Shown: positions 33,182 through 42,195, numbered from the stretch's first letter. The stretch: 64,000 bases of DNA from Haloplanus salinarum (GCF_024498175.1 NZ_CP101823.1:2046001-2110000); one strand, 5' to 3'. Notes: generated by a model not told the origin, from the letters alone. Translations and numbers: made by a program.

Positions 33182-34872
33182 GGGTACGGGTGGAACGGCC
33201 GGTCGAGACGCGGTTCGTACCCTAGGTCCCGCGGGACGGTCTCGGCCCGGTCGCCGAAGTAGGGGTCGTCGACGAACAGGGGTTGGGCCTCGGGAGAGAG
33301 GACGCGGACCGCCTCGAACCCGAGGGCGGCGACGTCGGGGGTGGTGAGCCGCGCGGCGAACGTCGAGAGGCCGGCGTCGGCCGCCCGCTCGACCACCGCG
33401 TCGAGTTCGGCCTCGCCCGTCGGCACGGGGTCGGGACCGACGCTCGCCGCCGGCACGCCGTCGTCGGCGTCGGTGAACGCCCGCGTCTCGGGCGGCCGGT
33501 CGGCGTACCGGCCGATGGCGCCCTCCTCGGCCGCCGCGTCCTCGGGACCCAGCGCCCGCAACTCCATCCAGTTCTGGAGCGCCTCCGCGAGCGCCGACCG
33601 CGCCGCCGCCCCGGCGTCCAGGTCGGCGGCCGAACCCAGGGCGAAGCGGGGCCACGCCCCCTCGCGGTGGACCGCGACGGCGACGACGGGCACGTCGACG
33701 TCGCCGGTGACCAGGACCGGCGACACCGACAGCCGTTCCGCGCGGGCGCGGTCGGCGAGCGCCGCGAACCCCTCGTCGTCGACGGCGAGCCCCAGCGGTT
33801 CGTACGTCGAGTACCACGCGCACATCGTCGCGTCACGCTCGATCACCTCGTAGAGCCCCGAGCGAAGCGCCTCGGCGCCGCTGCTGCCGAGTCCCAGCCC
33901 CGTGGTGATCGGCGGACGGTGTCGCTCCGTGGGCGGCGGGTAGTGGACGAACTCGGCTGGCAGGGAGACGGCCTCGCCGGTCCGCAGGTCCGTCCCCGGC
34001 ACCCAGGGAATCGGGGCGTCGGGGTCGACCGTCGCGTCGTCGGGGCGGACGAACGCCGCCGGCGAGACGCCGTCCGCCCGGGCCGCGGGGGGCGCCGTCT
34101 CGAACGACGCCTCCCGGTAGGTTCCGGCACAGTAACGCTCCAGTCCCTCGCCGAGGGCCTTCATGAAGGCGTGGTCCCAGTCGTCGTCGACGCCGGCGGC
34201 GTAGGCCGCCGCGCGGGCGTCGCTGTAAACGGTCGTGTCGGCCGTCGCGGCGATGTAGTACGGTGCGGGGAACGACTCGCGCTCGCCGATCCGAGTGAGT
34301 AGGCCGACCCGGTCGTCGACGGCCCGCTCCGCCCGAGCGAGGGCGTCGTCGAGGGCCACGTCCCGGAATTCCGTCCGGAGGGTCCGGTCACGGTCGTCCG
34401 GCTCGGGCACGGCGAACAGACGCCGCTCGTCGCCGGGTACCTCGACGACCGTGCCCGCGAGGTCGGCCCCGGCGAGCAGGGAGACGGCGCGGCGGCCGGC
34501 GACCGCGCCGGCGAGGCGGACGGCGCTCCGATCCCCCGAGGGCGTGCCGTCGGCCCCGTCGTCGGCGTCGGCGGTCGACGCCACCCGGGCCCGCAGGTCG
34601 CGGTAGCCGACGCCGTCCGCGAGGACCGTCACCGCGGCGTCGAGGTCGGGGACGGCCCGGCCGCCGAGGCCGCCGATCTCGACGGCCAGCCAGTCGGTCG
34701 CCGCGTCGTCGGCCGTCCCGAACGCCGGGGCGCCCGTGGGCGCGATCACGACGCCCAGGGGGTAGGCCCCGAGTTCGTCGGGCGTCGTCGCCGTCGCCGT
34801 CGCGTCGATGTCGTCGAGGGCGGCCCGGACCGATTCGGCGGCCGGGCCGCTTCCCGCGATGCCGATCTGCAT
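33178..34872 (-). CDS. YcaO-domain protein with N-terminal Rossmann-like domain
   Basis: A 564-residue protein. Residues 1-150 begin [20 protein letters not shown], a nucleotide-binding-like Gly-rich start resembling the E1-like part of cyclodehydratase partners. Residues from about 170 form a YcaO domain with [45 protein letters not shown] with ERD, and [10 protein letters not shown]. It ends FHPYP, close to the PxPxP tail of azoline-forming YcaO enzymes. YcaO proteins activate amide backbones with ATP to form azolines or thioamides. No precursor peptide, TfuA or dehydrogenase gene is adjacent. The substrate is unknown. Confidence 0.85.
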   Translation of the reverse strand: MQIGIAGSGPAAESVRAALDDIDATATATTPDELGAYPLGVVIAPTGAPAFGTADDAATDWLAVEIGGLGGRAVPDLDAAVTVLADGVGYRDLRARVASTADADDGADGTPSGDRSAVRLAGAVAGRRAVSLLAGADLAGTVVEVPGDERRLFAVPEPDDRDRTLRTEFRDVALDDALARAERAVDDRVGLLTRIGERESFPAPYYIAATADTTVYSDARAAAYAAGVDDDWDHAFMKALGEGLERYCAGTYREASFETAPPAARADGVSPAAFVRPDDATVDPDAPIPWVPGTDLRTGEAVSLPAEFVHYPPPTERHRPPITTGLGLGSSGAEALRSGLYEVIERDATMCAWYSTYEPLGLAVDDEGFAALADRARAERLSVSPVLVTGDVDVPVVAVAVHREGAWPRFALGSAADLDAGAAARSALAEALQNWMELRALGPEDAAAEEGAIGRYADRPPETRAFTDADDGVPAASVGPDPVPTGEAELDAVVERAADAGLSTFAARLTTPDVAALGFEAVRVLSPEAQPLFVDDPYFGDRAETVPRDLGYEPRLDRPFHPYP

Positions 34873-34951
34873 GGGACGGCCGAGGCCCCCCGGCGGCAAA
34901 AGTGATCGGGAGTCGGCCGGGTCGGGAGGGCGGCGGGCCCGACCGGCCCCG

Positions 34952-35770
34952 TCAGGCGGAGTGGTTGAGGGTGACGGCGGCGAGCTCCGCGGGCGTCACC
35001 CCGTCGAAGCGGTCCCCGTGGAGTTTCAGGCGGAGTCGGGGACGACCCACGTCGATGGGGACCTTCTCGGTGCGGATCAGCCCCTCTTCCTCGAGGGTGG
35101 TCTTGGTTCGCGAGAACGTCGCCTTGCTCGCGATTCCCACGTCCTCGCCCCACTTGCTGATGTCGTAGAGGAGGACGTCGTTGTGGGCCGCGACCAGAAG
35201 CGTGAGCGTCACCTCGTCGAACTGGGAGGCGGCGTCGCGGGCGTCGTTCAGGGCATCGAGGGCGGCGTCGAAATCCTCGCGGACGTCCTGCCCGATCTCC
35301 TCGGCGAGGGTCTCGCGGACCCGCGAGAGCGGGGGCGTCCGCAGGTCGAACGTCGGGGCGGGGTCCCACTGGGCGCCGTAGGTCTCCCGGACCGCGTCGA
35401 CGAACGCCGTTTCGTCGCCGCCGAGGGCGGCCACGCGGTCGCCGACGGAGACCAGCGCCCACACCGCCGTCTCGGTGACGACGAGCGTGTTCGTGCTCCC
35501 GGTGCCGCCCGCGCGCATGGAGAGGGTGTCGGCGGCGACGTGGTCGGCCGCGTTGCTCGCGACCACGAAGTCGTCCATCACGTCCTTCAGCAGGGCCTCG
35601 TCGGCCAGGATCCGGATCGACGGCGGGTCGCTCGCCGAAGTGGTGACGGCCATCAGTGCCCGTACCGCCTCCGCCGTCGGATCGACCAGCAACAGTTCCT
35701 CGGCCGACTCGAAGACGGTCTCGAGTATCTCCTCGAACACCTTCCCGTGCAGGTTCGCCCCGGCGACCAT
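34952..35770 (-). CDS. tbsP: TbsP-type transcriptional regulator
   Basis: A 272-residue regulator. Its N-terminal part (ILETVFESAEELLLVDPTAE, LLKDVMDDFVVASNAADHV) is typical of the haloarchaeal TbsP/DUF5821 family. The C-terminal winged helix carries DISKWGEDVGIASKATFSRT and EKVPIDVGRPRLRLKL. In Haloferax volcanii TbsP acts with TrmB in controlling gluconeogenic genes; the same role here is inferred by homology. The ATG at 35770 is divergent from glyA, and the 167-bp gap holds both promoters. Confidence 0.82.
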   Translation of the reverse strand: MVAGANLHGKVFEEILETVFESAEELLLVDPTAEAVRALMAVTTSASDPPSIRILADEALLKDVMDDFVVASNAADHVAADTLSMRAGGTGSTNTLVVTETAVWALVSVGDRVAALGGDETAFVDAVRETYGAQWDPAPTFDLRTPPLSRVRETLAEEIGQDVREDFDAALDALNDARDAASQFDEVTLTLLVAAHNDVLLYDISKWGEDVGIASKATFSRTKTTLEEEGLIRTEKVPIDVGRPRLRLKLHGDRFDGVTPAELAAVTLNHSA

Positions 35771-35907
35771 GGCCCCAATACCGGCAGGTCCGTATTAATT
35801 TTAACGACGAGCGGTGCTCGTAACAGAGTAATTCCCGCCTCTACGTCGGCTTAATTTTTCCTCCGTGGGATGTGGCACCGTCGATCGACGGGACGGCGGA
35901 GAGACAG

Positions 35908-35914
35908 GTTTATG
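35908..35914 (+). promoter_or_regulatory. TATA box for glyA
   Basis: GTTTATG lies 24-30 bp before the ATG at 35938 and favours that start over an upstream in-frame ATG. Confidence 0.5.
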
Positions 35915-35937
35915 CGTCGCTTGTGCCGGAAGTACGT

Positions 35938-37185
35938 ATGGAACACGAACACGTCCGCGAAGCCGATCCGGCGGTGGCGACGGCGCTCGCCGACGAAGTC
36001 GACCGCCAGCGGAACACGCTCTCGATGATCGCCTCGGAGAACCACGCGAGCAGGGCCGTCGTCGACGCCCAAGGGAGTGTCCTGACGAACAAGTACGCCG
36101 AGGGGTATCCGGGCGAGCGCTACTACGCCGGCTGCGGCCCCGCCGACGCCGTCGAGGAACTGGCCATCGAGCGCGCGAAGGAGCTGTGGGGCGCCGACCA
36201 CGTCAACGTCCAGCCCCACAGCGGATCGCAGGCGAACATGGCCGTCTACCTCGCCACCCTGGATCCCGGCGACAGGATCCTCTCGCTCGAACTCGAACAC
36301 GGCGGCCACCTCAGCCACGGGCATCCGGCCAACTTCGCCGGCCAGCTCTTCGAAGTCGAACAGTACCGCGTCGACCCCGAGACCGGCTACCTCGACTACG
36401 AGGGGCTGGCCGACATCGCGGACGAGTTCGACCCCGACGCCATCGTCTCGGGCTTCTCCGCCTACCCACGGACGGTGGACTGGGAGCGGATCGACGCCGT
36501 CGCGGACGCCGTCGACGCCTACCACGTCGCCGACATCGCCCACATCACCGGCCTCGTCGCTGCGGGCGTCCATCCCTCGCCCGTCGGGATCGCCGACTTC
36601 GTCACCGGCAGCACCCACAAAACCATCCGAGCCGGCCGCGGCGGGATGATCATGTGCGGCGAGGAGCACGCCGACGCCGTCGATAACGCGGTGTTCCCCG
36701 GCGTCCAGGGCGGGCCCCTGATGCACAACGTCGCGGGCAAGGCCGTCGGCTTCGGCGAGGCCCTAGAGGACTCCTTCACCGAGTACGCCGAGCAGGTCGT
36801 CGCGAACGCCCGCGCGCTGGGCGAGACGCTCGCCGACGCCGGCCTCACGCTCGTCTCCGGCGGGACCGACACCCACCTCGTGTTGGTCGACCTGCGTGAC
36901 TCCCATCCCGACCTCTCCGGCGGCGACGCCGAGGCGGCCCTCGAATCGGCGGGGATCGTCCTCAACGGGAACACCGTCCCCGGCGAGACGCGGTCGCCGT
37001 TCGACCCCAGTGGGATCCGTGCCGGCACCGCCGCCCTCACCACCCGCGGGTTCGACGAGGCGGCGATCCGCGAGGTCGGGGACCTGATCGTCCGCGTCCT
37101 CGACGCCCCGACCGACGAGGCCGTCCTCGCGGCCGTGAGCGAGCGGGTCGACGAACTCTGTGCGGCCCACCCGCTGTACGAGTAG
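35938..37185 (+). CDS. glyA: Serine hydroxymethyltransferase
   Basis: A 415-residue PLP enzyme that interconverts serine and glycine and loads C1 units on the pterin carrier. Signatures are NTLSMIASENHASRAV, TNKYAEGYPGERYYAGC, NVQPHSGSQAN, VADIAHITGLVA and the PLP-lysine motif TGSTHKTIRAGRGG. The C-terminus includes GIRAGTAALTTRGF. The start at 35938 is supported by the TATA box. Its nearby partner folD (38867) uses the methylene-folate formed here. Complete and normal in length. Confidence 0.96.
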   Translation: MEHEHVREADPAVATALADEVDRQRNTLSMIASENHASRAVVDAQGSVLTNKYAEGYPGERYYAGCGPADAVEELAIERAKELWGADHVNVQPHSGSQANMAVYLATLDPGDRILSLELEHGGHLSHGHPANFAGQLFEVEQYRVDPETGYLDYEGLADIADEFDPDAIVSGFSAYPRTVDWERIDAVADAVDAYHVADIAHITGLVAAGVHPSPVGIADFVTGSTHKTIRAGRGGMIMCGEEHADAVDNAVFPGVQGGPLMHNVAGKAVGFGEALEDSFTEYAEQVVANARALGETLADAGLTLVSGGTDTHLVLVDLRDSHPDLSGGDAEAALESAGIVLNGNTVPGETRSPFDPSGIRAGTAALTTRGFDEAAIREVGDLIVRVLDAPTDEAVLAAVSERVDELCAAHPLYE

Positions 37186-37240
37186 CGTAGTCCCGCCGAA
37201 CCGTCGCCCTCTATCGACGTATATAGCGCTCCTAGTAACG

Positions 37241-37250
37241 GATATATCTC
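37241..37250 (+). promoter_or_regulatory. TATA box for the PAS histidine kinase
   Basis: GATATATCTC lies 21-30 bp before the ATG at 37271. The surrounding 37215-37250 is strongly AT-rich, with a second candidate, TATATAG, at 37219-37225. Confidence 0.5.
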
Positions 37251-37270
37251 CGTCTTCCGACGAGTTTGTA

Positions 37271-38302
37271 ATGACGTGCCGGACCGGCGCGATACTCCGA
37301 GCGGCGTACGACGACCTCCACGTCGGCATCGTGTTGTACGATCCCGATACCGGCGCGGTGCTGGACGCCAACGACAGACTGGAGTCGATCTTCGGGTTCA
37401 CGACCGGCGAACTGCGCGACCTGTCGGTCGGGACCTACACCGCGAACACACACTCCTTTTCCGCGTCGGAGTTCCACGAGCGCCTCCGCGCGAGCGCCGA
37501 CGGGGAGCCCCAATCGTTCGTCTGGCGGGTGAAACGCGGCGACGGGGAACTCGTCTGGGTCCGGCTGCACCTCTCACGACGGGCGGACGGCCTCGTCCGC
37601 GCGGAGGTGCGTGACGTCACGGACTCGTATCACACGCAACGCCGGGAGGAGCTGTTCTGGCGACTCCTCCGACACAACCTCCGAAACGGGGCGAACGTGC
37701 TCACGGGCCACGGCGAGCGGATCGCTACCGAGGCGGAAACCGAAGGGGTGCGCAGGTCGGCGGCAGTCGTTCGCGACACGGCGGGCAACCTGGGTCGGAT
37801 GGCGGAGTCGGTCACGGAGATCGAACGGGCGATGAGAGGGGAAGACGGGGGACGGCGACGACCCGTCGCCGACGCGATCCGGGAGGTGGCCGACGACCTG
37901 GCGGTCGACCGTCCCGCGGCGACGGTCGAGATCGCGGAACGCGAGCGGATGTGGACGGTCGTCGACGACGCCTTCACCCACGCCGTCGCACACGCGCTCG
38001 AAAACGCCGTCTTCCACGCCGATCGGTCGGGGCCGGTCGTCGACGTCGCGGTCGGCCCGTCGCCGAACACCGGCCGCGTCGAGATACGGATCGAGGACGA
38101 CAACCCCCCGATACCGAACGCCGAACTGCGCGCGCTCGACGACCGCGCGGAGACGACCACCACGTCCCACGGATCGGGCGTCGGGCTGTTCGTGATGAAG
38201 TGGTGCATCGAGTCGCTGGGCGGGGAACTCGCCATCGGGAGCGACGATCACCGCGGGAACACGATCCGGTTCTACCTCCCGCCGAAGGCACCGTCCACGT
38301 AG
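37271..38302 (+). CDS. PAS-domain sensor histidine kinase (soluble)
   Basis: A 343-residue cytoplasmic sensor kinase. Residues 5-120 form a PAS domain (YDPDTGAVLDANDRLESIFG). The phosphoacceptor segment is LLRHNLRNGANVL, the H-N-L-R-N form common in haloarchaea. The ATPase part has HALENAVFHAD (N box), a degenerate first G box (EDDNPPIPNAEL) and GSGVGLFVMKW (G2). There are no membrane spans, so it probably senses an internal signal or partners a transducer. No response regulator is adjacent. The start at 37271 matches the promoter. Confidence 0.87.
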   Translation: MTCRTGAILRAAYDDLHVGIVLYDPDTGAVLDANDRLESIFGFTTGELRDLSVGTYTANTHSFSASEFHERLRASADGEPQSFVWRVKRGDGELVWVRLHLSRRADGLVRAEVRDVTDSYHTQRREELFWRLLRHNLRNGANVLTGHGERIATEAETEGVRRSAAVVRDTAGNLGRMAESVTEIERAMRGEDGGRRRPVADAIREVADDLAVDRPAATVEIAERERMWTVVDDAFTHAVAHALENAVFHADRSGPVVDVAVGPSPNTGRVEIRIEDDNPPIPNAELRALDDRAETTTTSHGSGVGLFVMKWCIESLGGELAIGSDDHRGNTIRFYLPPKAPST

Positions 38303-38314
38303 CCCCGGCGGGGA

Positions 38315-38761
38315 TCACTCGACCGGCGTCTTGACCACCACCACCGGTTCGTCGGCGAGGCGGACCACGCGGTCGGTGACGCTGCCGAGCAGGCTCCGGT
38401 ACTCCTCGGGGTGTCGACGGGTCCCGAGGACGATCAGGTCGACGCCCTCCTCGCCGGCGTAGTCGACGATCTCCTCGTGGGGGCGACCGTGTCTGAGCGT
38501 CTCGATCACCTCGACGCCGTGCTTGGCGGCGCGATCGGTCACCGCCGCGAGCGCCTCCTCGCCGACCTCCTCGAGGCCGTGTTCGGGGCCCTCGCGTTCG
38601 TCGACGTACTCGTCGCCGCTGTAGGCGGAGTAGACGTCGCTGTCGACGATGTAGAGGGCGTGAAGCATGGCGTCGTGGAGGTCGGCCAGGCCGATGGCGT
38701 GTGCGGTCGCGTCCTTGGAGGCGACGCTGCCGTCCGTCGCGAGCAGGATGTCATCGTACAT
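38315..38761 (-). CDS. UspA universal stress protein
   Basis: A 148-residue Usp-domain protein. It starts MYDDILLATDGS, the canonical strand 1 with the nucleotide-contact Asp, continues LADLHDAMLHALYIVD, and ends with LIVLGTRR and the ATP loop LLGSVTDRVVRLADEPVVVV. The loop is partly degenerate (GTRRHPEEYRSLLGSVT in place of G-2x-G-9x-G-S/T), but spacing allows ATP binding. It converges on the kinase gene with a 12-bp gap. The start at 38761 gives the family N-terminus. Confidence 0.9.
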   Translation of the reverse strand: MYDDILLATDGSVASKDATAHAIGLADLHDAMLHALYIVDSDVYSAYSGDEYVDEREGPEHGLEEVGEEALAAVTDRAAKHGVEVIETLRHGRPHEEIVDYAGEEGVDLIVLGTRRHPEEYRSLLGSVTDRVVRLADEPVVVVKTPVE

Positions 38762-38866
38762 ATGGGAGGGTTGGCGGCCGCGTGTGAAAAATCCACACCG
38801 TGGCTCCCGGCGGCTGCGACTGCGGCAAACGGTGACTTGAATAGCACACGGAGACCCGGTTCGGGT

Positions 38867-39751
38867 ATGACCGACGTTATCGACGGCGACGCCGTGGCGG
38901 CGGACGTCCGTGAGGGACTGGCCGACGCCATCGGGACGCTCGACGACGCGGGCGTCACGCCCACGCTCGCCACCGTACTGATGAGCGACGACCCCGCGAG
39001 CGAGACGTACGTCTCGATGAAACAGCAGGACTGCGCGGAAGTGGGGATCGAGGCACGGGACGTGGAACTCGATCCCGAGGCGCCCGCCGAGGAACTGTTC
39101 GAGACGGTCGCGGACCTGAACGCCGACCCCGCGGTGAACGGCATCCTGGTCCAGATGCCCGTCCCGGACCACGTCGAGGACCGGGACGTGATCCGCGCCA
39201 TCGACCCCGCGAAGGACGTCGACGGCTTCCACCCCGAGAACGTCGGCCGACTGGTCGCCGGCGACCCCGTGTTCAAGCCGTGTACCCCCCACGGCGTCCT
39301 GAAACTCCTCGACGCCGCCGGCGTGGAGACCGAGGGCGCCGACGTGACCATCGTCGGTCGATCGAACATCGTCGGCAAGCCGCTGGCGAACCTGCTGCTC
39401 CAGAAGGCCGACGACGGCAACGCGACCGTGACGGTCTGTCACTCCCGGACCGAGGACGTCTCCGAGAAGACCCGGCGGGCGGACGTCGTGATCGCCGCCG
39501 CGGGCGTCCCCGAACTCGTCGACGGATCGATGCTCACCGACGGTACCGTGGTGATCGACGTGGGCGTCAACCGCGTCGAGCGCGACGGCGAGTCGACGCT
39601 CGTCGGCGACGTGGACTTCGAGAGCGCGAAGTCGAAGGCGCGGGCCATCACGCCCGTACCCGGCGGCGTCGGCCCGATGACCCGCGCGATGTTGCTCTAC
39701 AACACGGTGAAGGCGACGAGCCGACAGGCCGAGGTGCCGGTCGACCTATAG
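38867..39751 (+). CDS. folD: Bifunctional methylenetetrahydrofolate dehydrogenase/cyclohydrolase
   Basis: A 294-residue FolD that oxidises methylene-tetrahydrofolate to formyl-tetrahydrofolate. Signatures: YVSMKQQDCAEVGIEA (catalytic Tyr and Lys), GILVQMPVPDHV, DPAKDVDGFHPENVG, CTPHGVLKLL, the NADP site IVGRSNIVGKPLANLL and the C-terminal ITPVPGGVGPMTRAML. It works with glyA, encoded 1.7 kb upstream. Its last codons, CTA TAG, run into palindromic element A2: the TAG at 39749-39751 belongs to the element. Confidence 0.95.
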   Translation: MTDVIDGDAVAADVREGLADAIGTLDDAGVTPTLATVLMSDDPASETYVSMKQQDCAEVGIEARDVELDPEAPAEELFETVADLNADPAVNGILVQMPVPDHVEDRDVIRAIDPAKDVDGFHPENVGRLVAGDPVFKPCTPHGVLKLLDAAGVETEGADVTIVGRSNIVGKPLANLLLQKADDGNATVTVCHSRTEDVSEKTRRADVVIAAAGVPELVDGSMLTDGTVVIDVGVNRVERDGESTLVGDVDFESAKSKARAITPVPGGVGPMTRAMLLYNTVKATSRQAEVPVDL

Positions 39752-39830
39752 TAGCGATTGAAACTGTTTGCACAGCCGACCGTACGCAGTACTGCGATCG
39801 GCTGTGTAATGACTTTCAATCGCTACTATA
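39747..39830. repeat. Palindromic element, family A, copy 2 (84 bp)
   Basis: Terminal inverted repeats of 17 bp are perfect (TATAGTAGCGATTGAAA and its reverse complement). An inner pair (CACAGCCGA with TCGGCTGTG) makes the whole element foldable. It aligns base for base with the copy at 5831-5914. It supplies the stop codon of folD on the plus strand and the last residues (YSSD) and TGA of the zinc-ribbon gene on the minus strand. Non-coding. Confidence 0.8.
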
Positions 39831-40529
39831 CCGTAACCGGTCGCGGGCGGCCGCGAGCGCCGTCTCGTCGTCCTCGCGGAGGTACGTGCCGATCTCACGG
39901 GCCGCCGTCACGAGCGACTCGGCGTCCGACGGCGATACGTCGCCCTGGAGCGCTTCGATCCGCTTGATCCGCTCGCGGAGGGTTCCGAGCGCCCGTCGGG
40001 CCTCGGAGTCGGGGTGTTCGTCCAGCCACGCCAGCAGGTCGTCGCGGTAGGCGTCGGCGGCGTTCGCGTCGCCGAGGCCGCGGGCCGGGGCCAGCGCGTC
40101 GGTGACCGCCGACGGTCCCGGCCGGCCCCCACCGTCGGCGTCGCGGAGGAGCGCGAGGACGTAGGCGTGGTCGGCGTCGGTCGGGGACCGGAGGCGGTCG
40201 AAGGCGTCGACGACCTGCAGGAGCTCGGCGGCGGCGACGAGCGTCTCGTCGAGCGGGCGGAGCTGCCCCCCGTCGACGAAGCCACGGCGGCGGACGTACG
40301 TCCGCAGGTCGCGCTTGCAGTCGTCGACGACGTCGTCGAGTCTTCCCTCGGCCGCGGCGGTCCGGTACGGCGTCAGATCGAGCGTCGCCGGCGAGTCGGT
40401 GTGGAGGGAGCGGTCGTCGACGCCGACGCTACGGAGGCTCTCGCAGTCCGGACACGCCACGCTCCCCGTCTCGTAGTACGACCACCGGTAGCCACAGTCC
40501 TGGCACTCCCGTCGGCCGCGAACCTTCAT
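39816..40529 (-). CDS. Zinc-ribbon protein of unknown function
   Basis: A 237-residue soluble protein. The N-terminus is a TFIIB-like zinc ribbon (CQDCGYRWSYYETGSVACPD with a final Cys), and the rest is an acidic helical domain (about 60-230) with no recognised motif. It is known to me only as an uncharacterised haloarchaeal family. A DNA- or RNA-related role is possible from the ribbon. The start at 40529 is preferred because the upstream frame is a Pro/Arg-rich extension. The C-terminus YSSD and stop are encoded by palindromic element A2. Confidence 0.78.
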   Translation of the reverse strand: MKVRGRRECQDCGYRWSYYETGSVACPDCESLRSVGVDDRSLHTDSPATLDLTPYRTAAAEGRLDDVVDDCKRDLRTYVRRRGFVDGGQLRPLDETLVAAAELLQVVDAFDRLRSPTDADHAYVLALLRDADGGGRPGPSAVTDALAPARGLGDANAADAYRDDLLAWLDEHPDSEARRALGTLRERIKRIEALQGDVSPSDAESLVTAAREIGTYLREDDETALAAARDRLRYSSD

Positions 40530-40615
40530 GCCCGTCGTTCGCCGGGCGGCGACAAAAGGCCGACGCTCGGCCGGCGGCCGGGGGATACAGGTGGCCGGCG
40601 CCGCCACACGAGACC

Positions 40616-40762
40616 ATGCGAGACGAAACCGAGGTGCGCGAGCAGTACGAGTTCCTCCGGGAACAGCTCGACGACGACGAGATGCGCCACGAGGGCGTTC
40701 GGGAACTGTTCACTCACTACAAGCGGGCGCTGGGCTGGGTGTTGGAAGAGGAACACATGTGA
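40616..40762 (+). CDS. Small conserved-type protein of 48 residues
   Basis: A short ATG frame with halophilic acidic composition and a regular helical pattern: DETEVREQYEFLREQLDDDE, then GVRELFTHYKRALGWVLEEE. Charge periodicity suggests one or two amphipathic helices, perhaps a small coiled-coil. It has no cysteine motif or membrane span. It is divergent from the zinc-ribbon gene. The codon usage and sharp helical pattern support a real protein of unknown function. Confidence 0.6.
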   Translation: MRDETEVREQYEFLREQLDDDEMRHEGVRELFTHYKRALGWVLEEEHM

Positions 40763-40774
40763 GGCCGAGGCGGT

Positions 40775-40785
40775 ACATTTATATC
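40775..40785 (+). promoter_or_regulatory. TATA box upstream of the small-RNA candidate
   Basis: ACATTTATATC is the strongest TATA-like site in this gap. No protein start follows at 20-35 bp; instead a hairpin-rich segment does. Confidence 0.55.
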
Positions 40786-40799
40786 TCCCGGCTCCACAG

Positions 40800-40900
40800 G
40801 TTCAGGTGACGCTTCGTCTGGAGGGCCGAAGCGTCAGCGGGGACCAATTCAGGGCGGCAAGCTTCCACGCGATTTTCGCGTGGCTTGCTTTCCTTTTGTC
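40800..40900 (+). ncRNA. Candidate structured small RNA with terminator hairpin
   Basis: Starting about 25 bp after a clear TATA box, the transcript would contain a 9-bp stem, GACGCTTCG (40808-40816) with CGAAGCGTC (40827-40835) around a 10-base loop. A 20-base unpaired stretch follows (40836-40855), then a second hairpin: GCAAG (40857-40861) and CCACGCGA (40865-40872) pair with TCGCGTGG (40876-40883) and CTTGC (40884-40888). TTTCCTTTTGT comes directly after, as in an archaeal terminator. No useful frame exists. I do not recognise it as RNase P, SRP or a known family. The remainder to 41007 holds nothing that I can identify. Confidence 0.5.
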
Positions 40901-41007
40901 GTACCGAACTCCCGAGTCGACCGACCGGTCAGCCCCGGCCACGGACGTTCCGGCTACCCGCTCGTACGGATCGGTGTCCCGACGGGACCGATCCCCGACG
41001 ACCCGTC

Positions 41008-42147
41008 TCAGTCACCCGCCGTCTCGTTCTCGTCCGTCCCCAGACTTCCGGGGTCGACCGCGAAGGGTCGGATGGGTTCGGATTCGAGGAGTTCGGGGAG
41101 AACGATCCGTGCGAAGTGGACGATCAACACGAGAAGCATGGGCGCGAGGAAGATGCCGTACCAGCCGAACAGCAGGGGCCCGAAGGTGTAGGCGATCATC
41201 AGGCTCCCGACGTGGAGACGCCGTCCCGAGACGTACGGCCGGAGGACGAGGTCGGGGATGGTGTCGACGACCACGAACGAGACGGCCACGAAGGCCACGA
41301 CGAACCAGAGCGTGGTCGGATCGGTCAGGAACCCGACCCCGGCGAGGTAGGCGGTCACGGGCACGTAGACGAGTTTCATCCCGACCATGGGGACCAAACT
41401 CGCTACGCCGGCGAGCAGGCCGACGAGCGGCGCGGCGGGAATCCGGAGGCCGGCCGGCGCGTAGACGTTCAGGATCGAGTACATCAGAACGCCGATGGTC
41501 CCGGTCAGGACGGCGTTGAGGATGTTGCCGAAGAAGATGGCCTTGAAATCGCGGTCGACGGCCCGGACGTACGCTTCGAAGACGCCGCGGTCGTCGCCGA
41601 ACCGTGCGAGCGTCCACCGCGCGAACCGACCCCCGTCACGGAGCAGGTAGAACGCGAGCGCGAGCATCACGAACAGGTGGACGGCACCGACGCCCAGAAA
41701 CGCCACCGTGTCGACCGCCGAACTCAGCGACGACAGCAACGACTGCAGGCCCTCGCCGGTGAGGTACCGCTCGGGGTCGAGCGCCAGGAGGGCGGCCGGG
41801 TCGGCGACGGTATCGAGTAACTCGGAATCGACCAGCGGCCACCGCGCGGGGTCGAGCATCCCAGTGTTGACGTATTTCATGAGTTCGTTCAGCGCGATGC
41901 TGAGGGCATACAGGACCAGGAGGAGCGCGGGGAGCGCGAGGGCGAAAAGCGAGATGGCGGCCGCGAGGCTGGGCGGCCGGACCACCCGCCGCATACGGCC
42001 GTAGATGGGCCGGGTGGCGTAGTAGATGAACACGCCGAAGACGAAGGTGCCGACGAAGGAGTAGACGACGTAGGTCAGCGCGGCGCCCAGGACGAGCCCC
42101 AGACTCCACCATCCGAGCCGATAGCGGGACGGCCTGAACTCCGACAT
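41008..42147 (-). CDS. AI-2E-type transporter family membrane protein
   Basis: A 379-residue membrane protein of the UPF0118/AI-2E (PerM) family. It has about seven to eight spans: two at the N-terminus (WWSLGLVLGAALTYVVYSFV and a following one), a long periplasmic-type loop (residues 95-155), then the core with FKAIFFGNILNAVLTGTIG, VPMVGMKLVYVPVTAYL and VSFVVVDTIPDLVLRPYVSG. Members are thought to export signals or act as Na/H exchangers; the substrate here is unknown. The ATG at 42147 is preferred to a GTG three codons upstream. Confidence 0.87.
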   Translation of the reverse strand: MSEFRPSRYRLGWWSLGLVLGAALTYVVYSFVGTFVFGVFIYYATRPIYGRMRRVVRPPSLAAAISLFALALPALLLVLYALSIALNELMKYVNTGMLDPARWPLVDSELLDTVADPAALLALDPERYLTGEGLQSLLSSLSSAVDTVAFLGVGAVHLFVMLALAFYLLRDGGRFARWTLARFGDDRGVFEAYVRAVDRDFKAIFFGNILNAVLTGTIGVLMYSILNVYAPAGLRIPAAPLVGLLAGVASLVPMVGMKLVYVPVTAYLAGVGFLTDPTTLWFVVAFVAVSFVVVDTIPDLVLRPYVSGRRLHVGSLMIAYTFGPLLFGWYGIFLAPMLLVLIVHFARIVLPELLESEPIRPFAVDPGSLGTDENETAGD

Positions 42148-42195
42148 GGTAGCCACAGTCGGGTGCCGGGGTGAAAAACCTCCCCTGCGCCGGCC

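Noticed and set aside
40800..40900. RNase P RNA or 7S SRP RNA
   Set aside because: Too short, and it lacks the conserved sequence blocks of either RNA.
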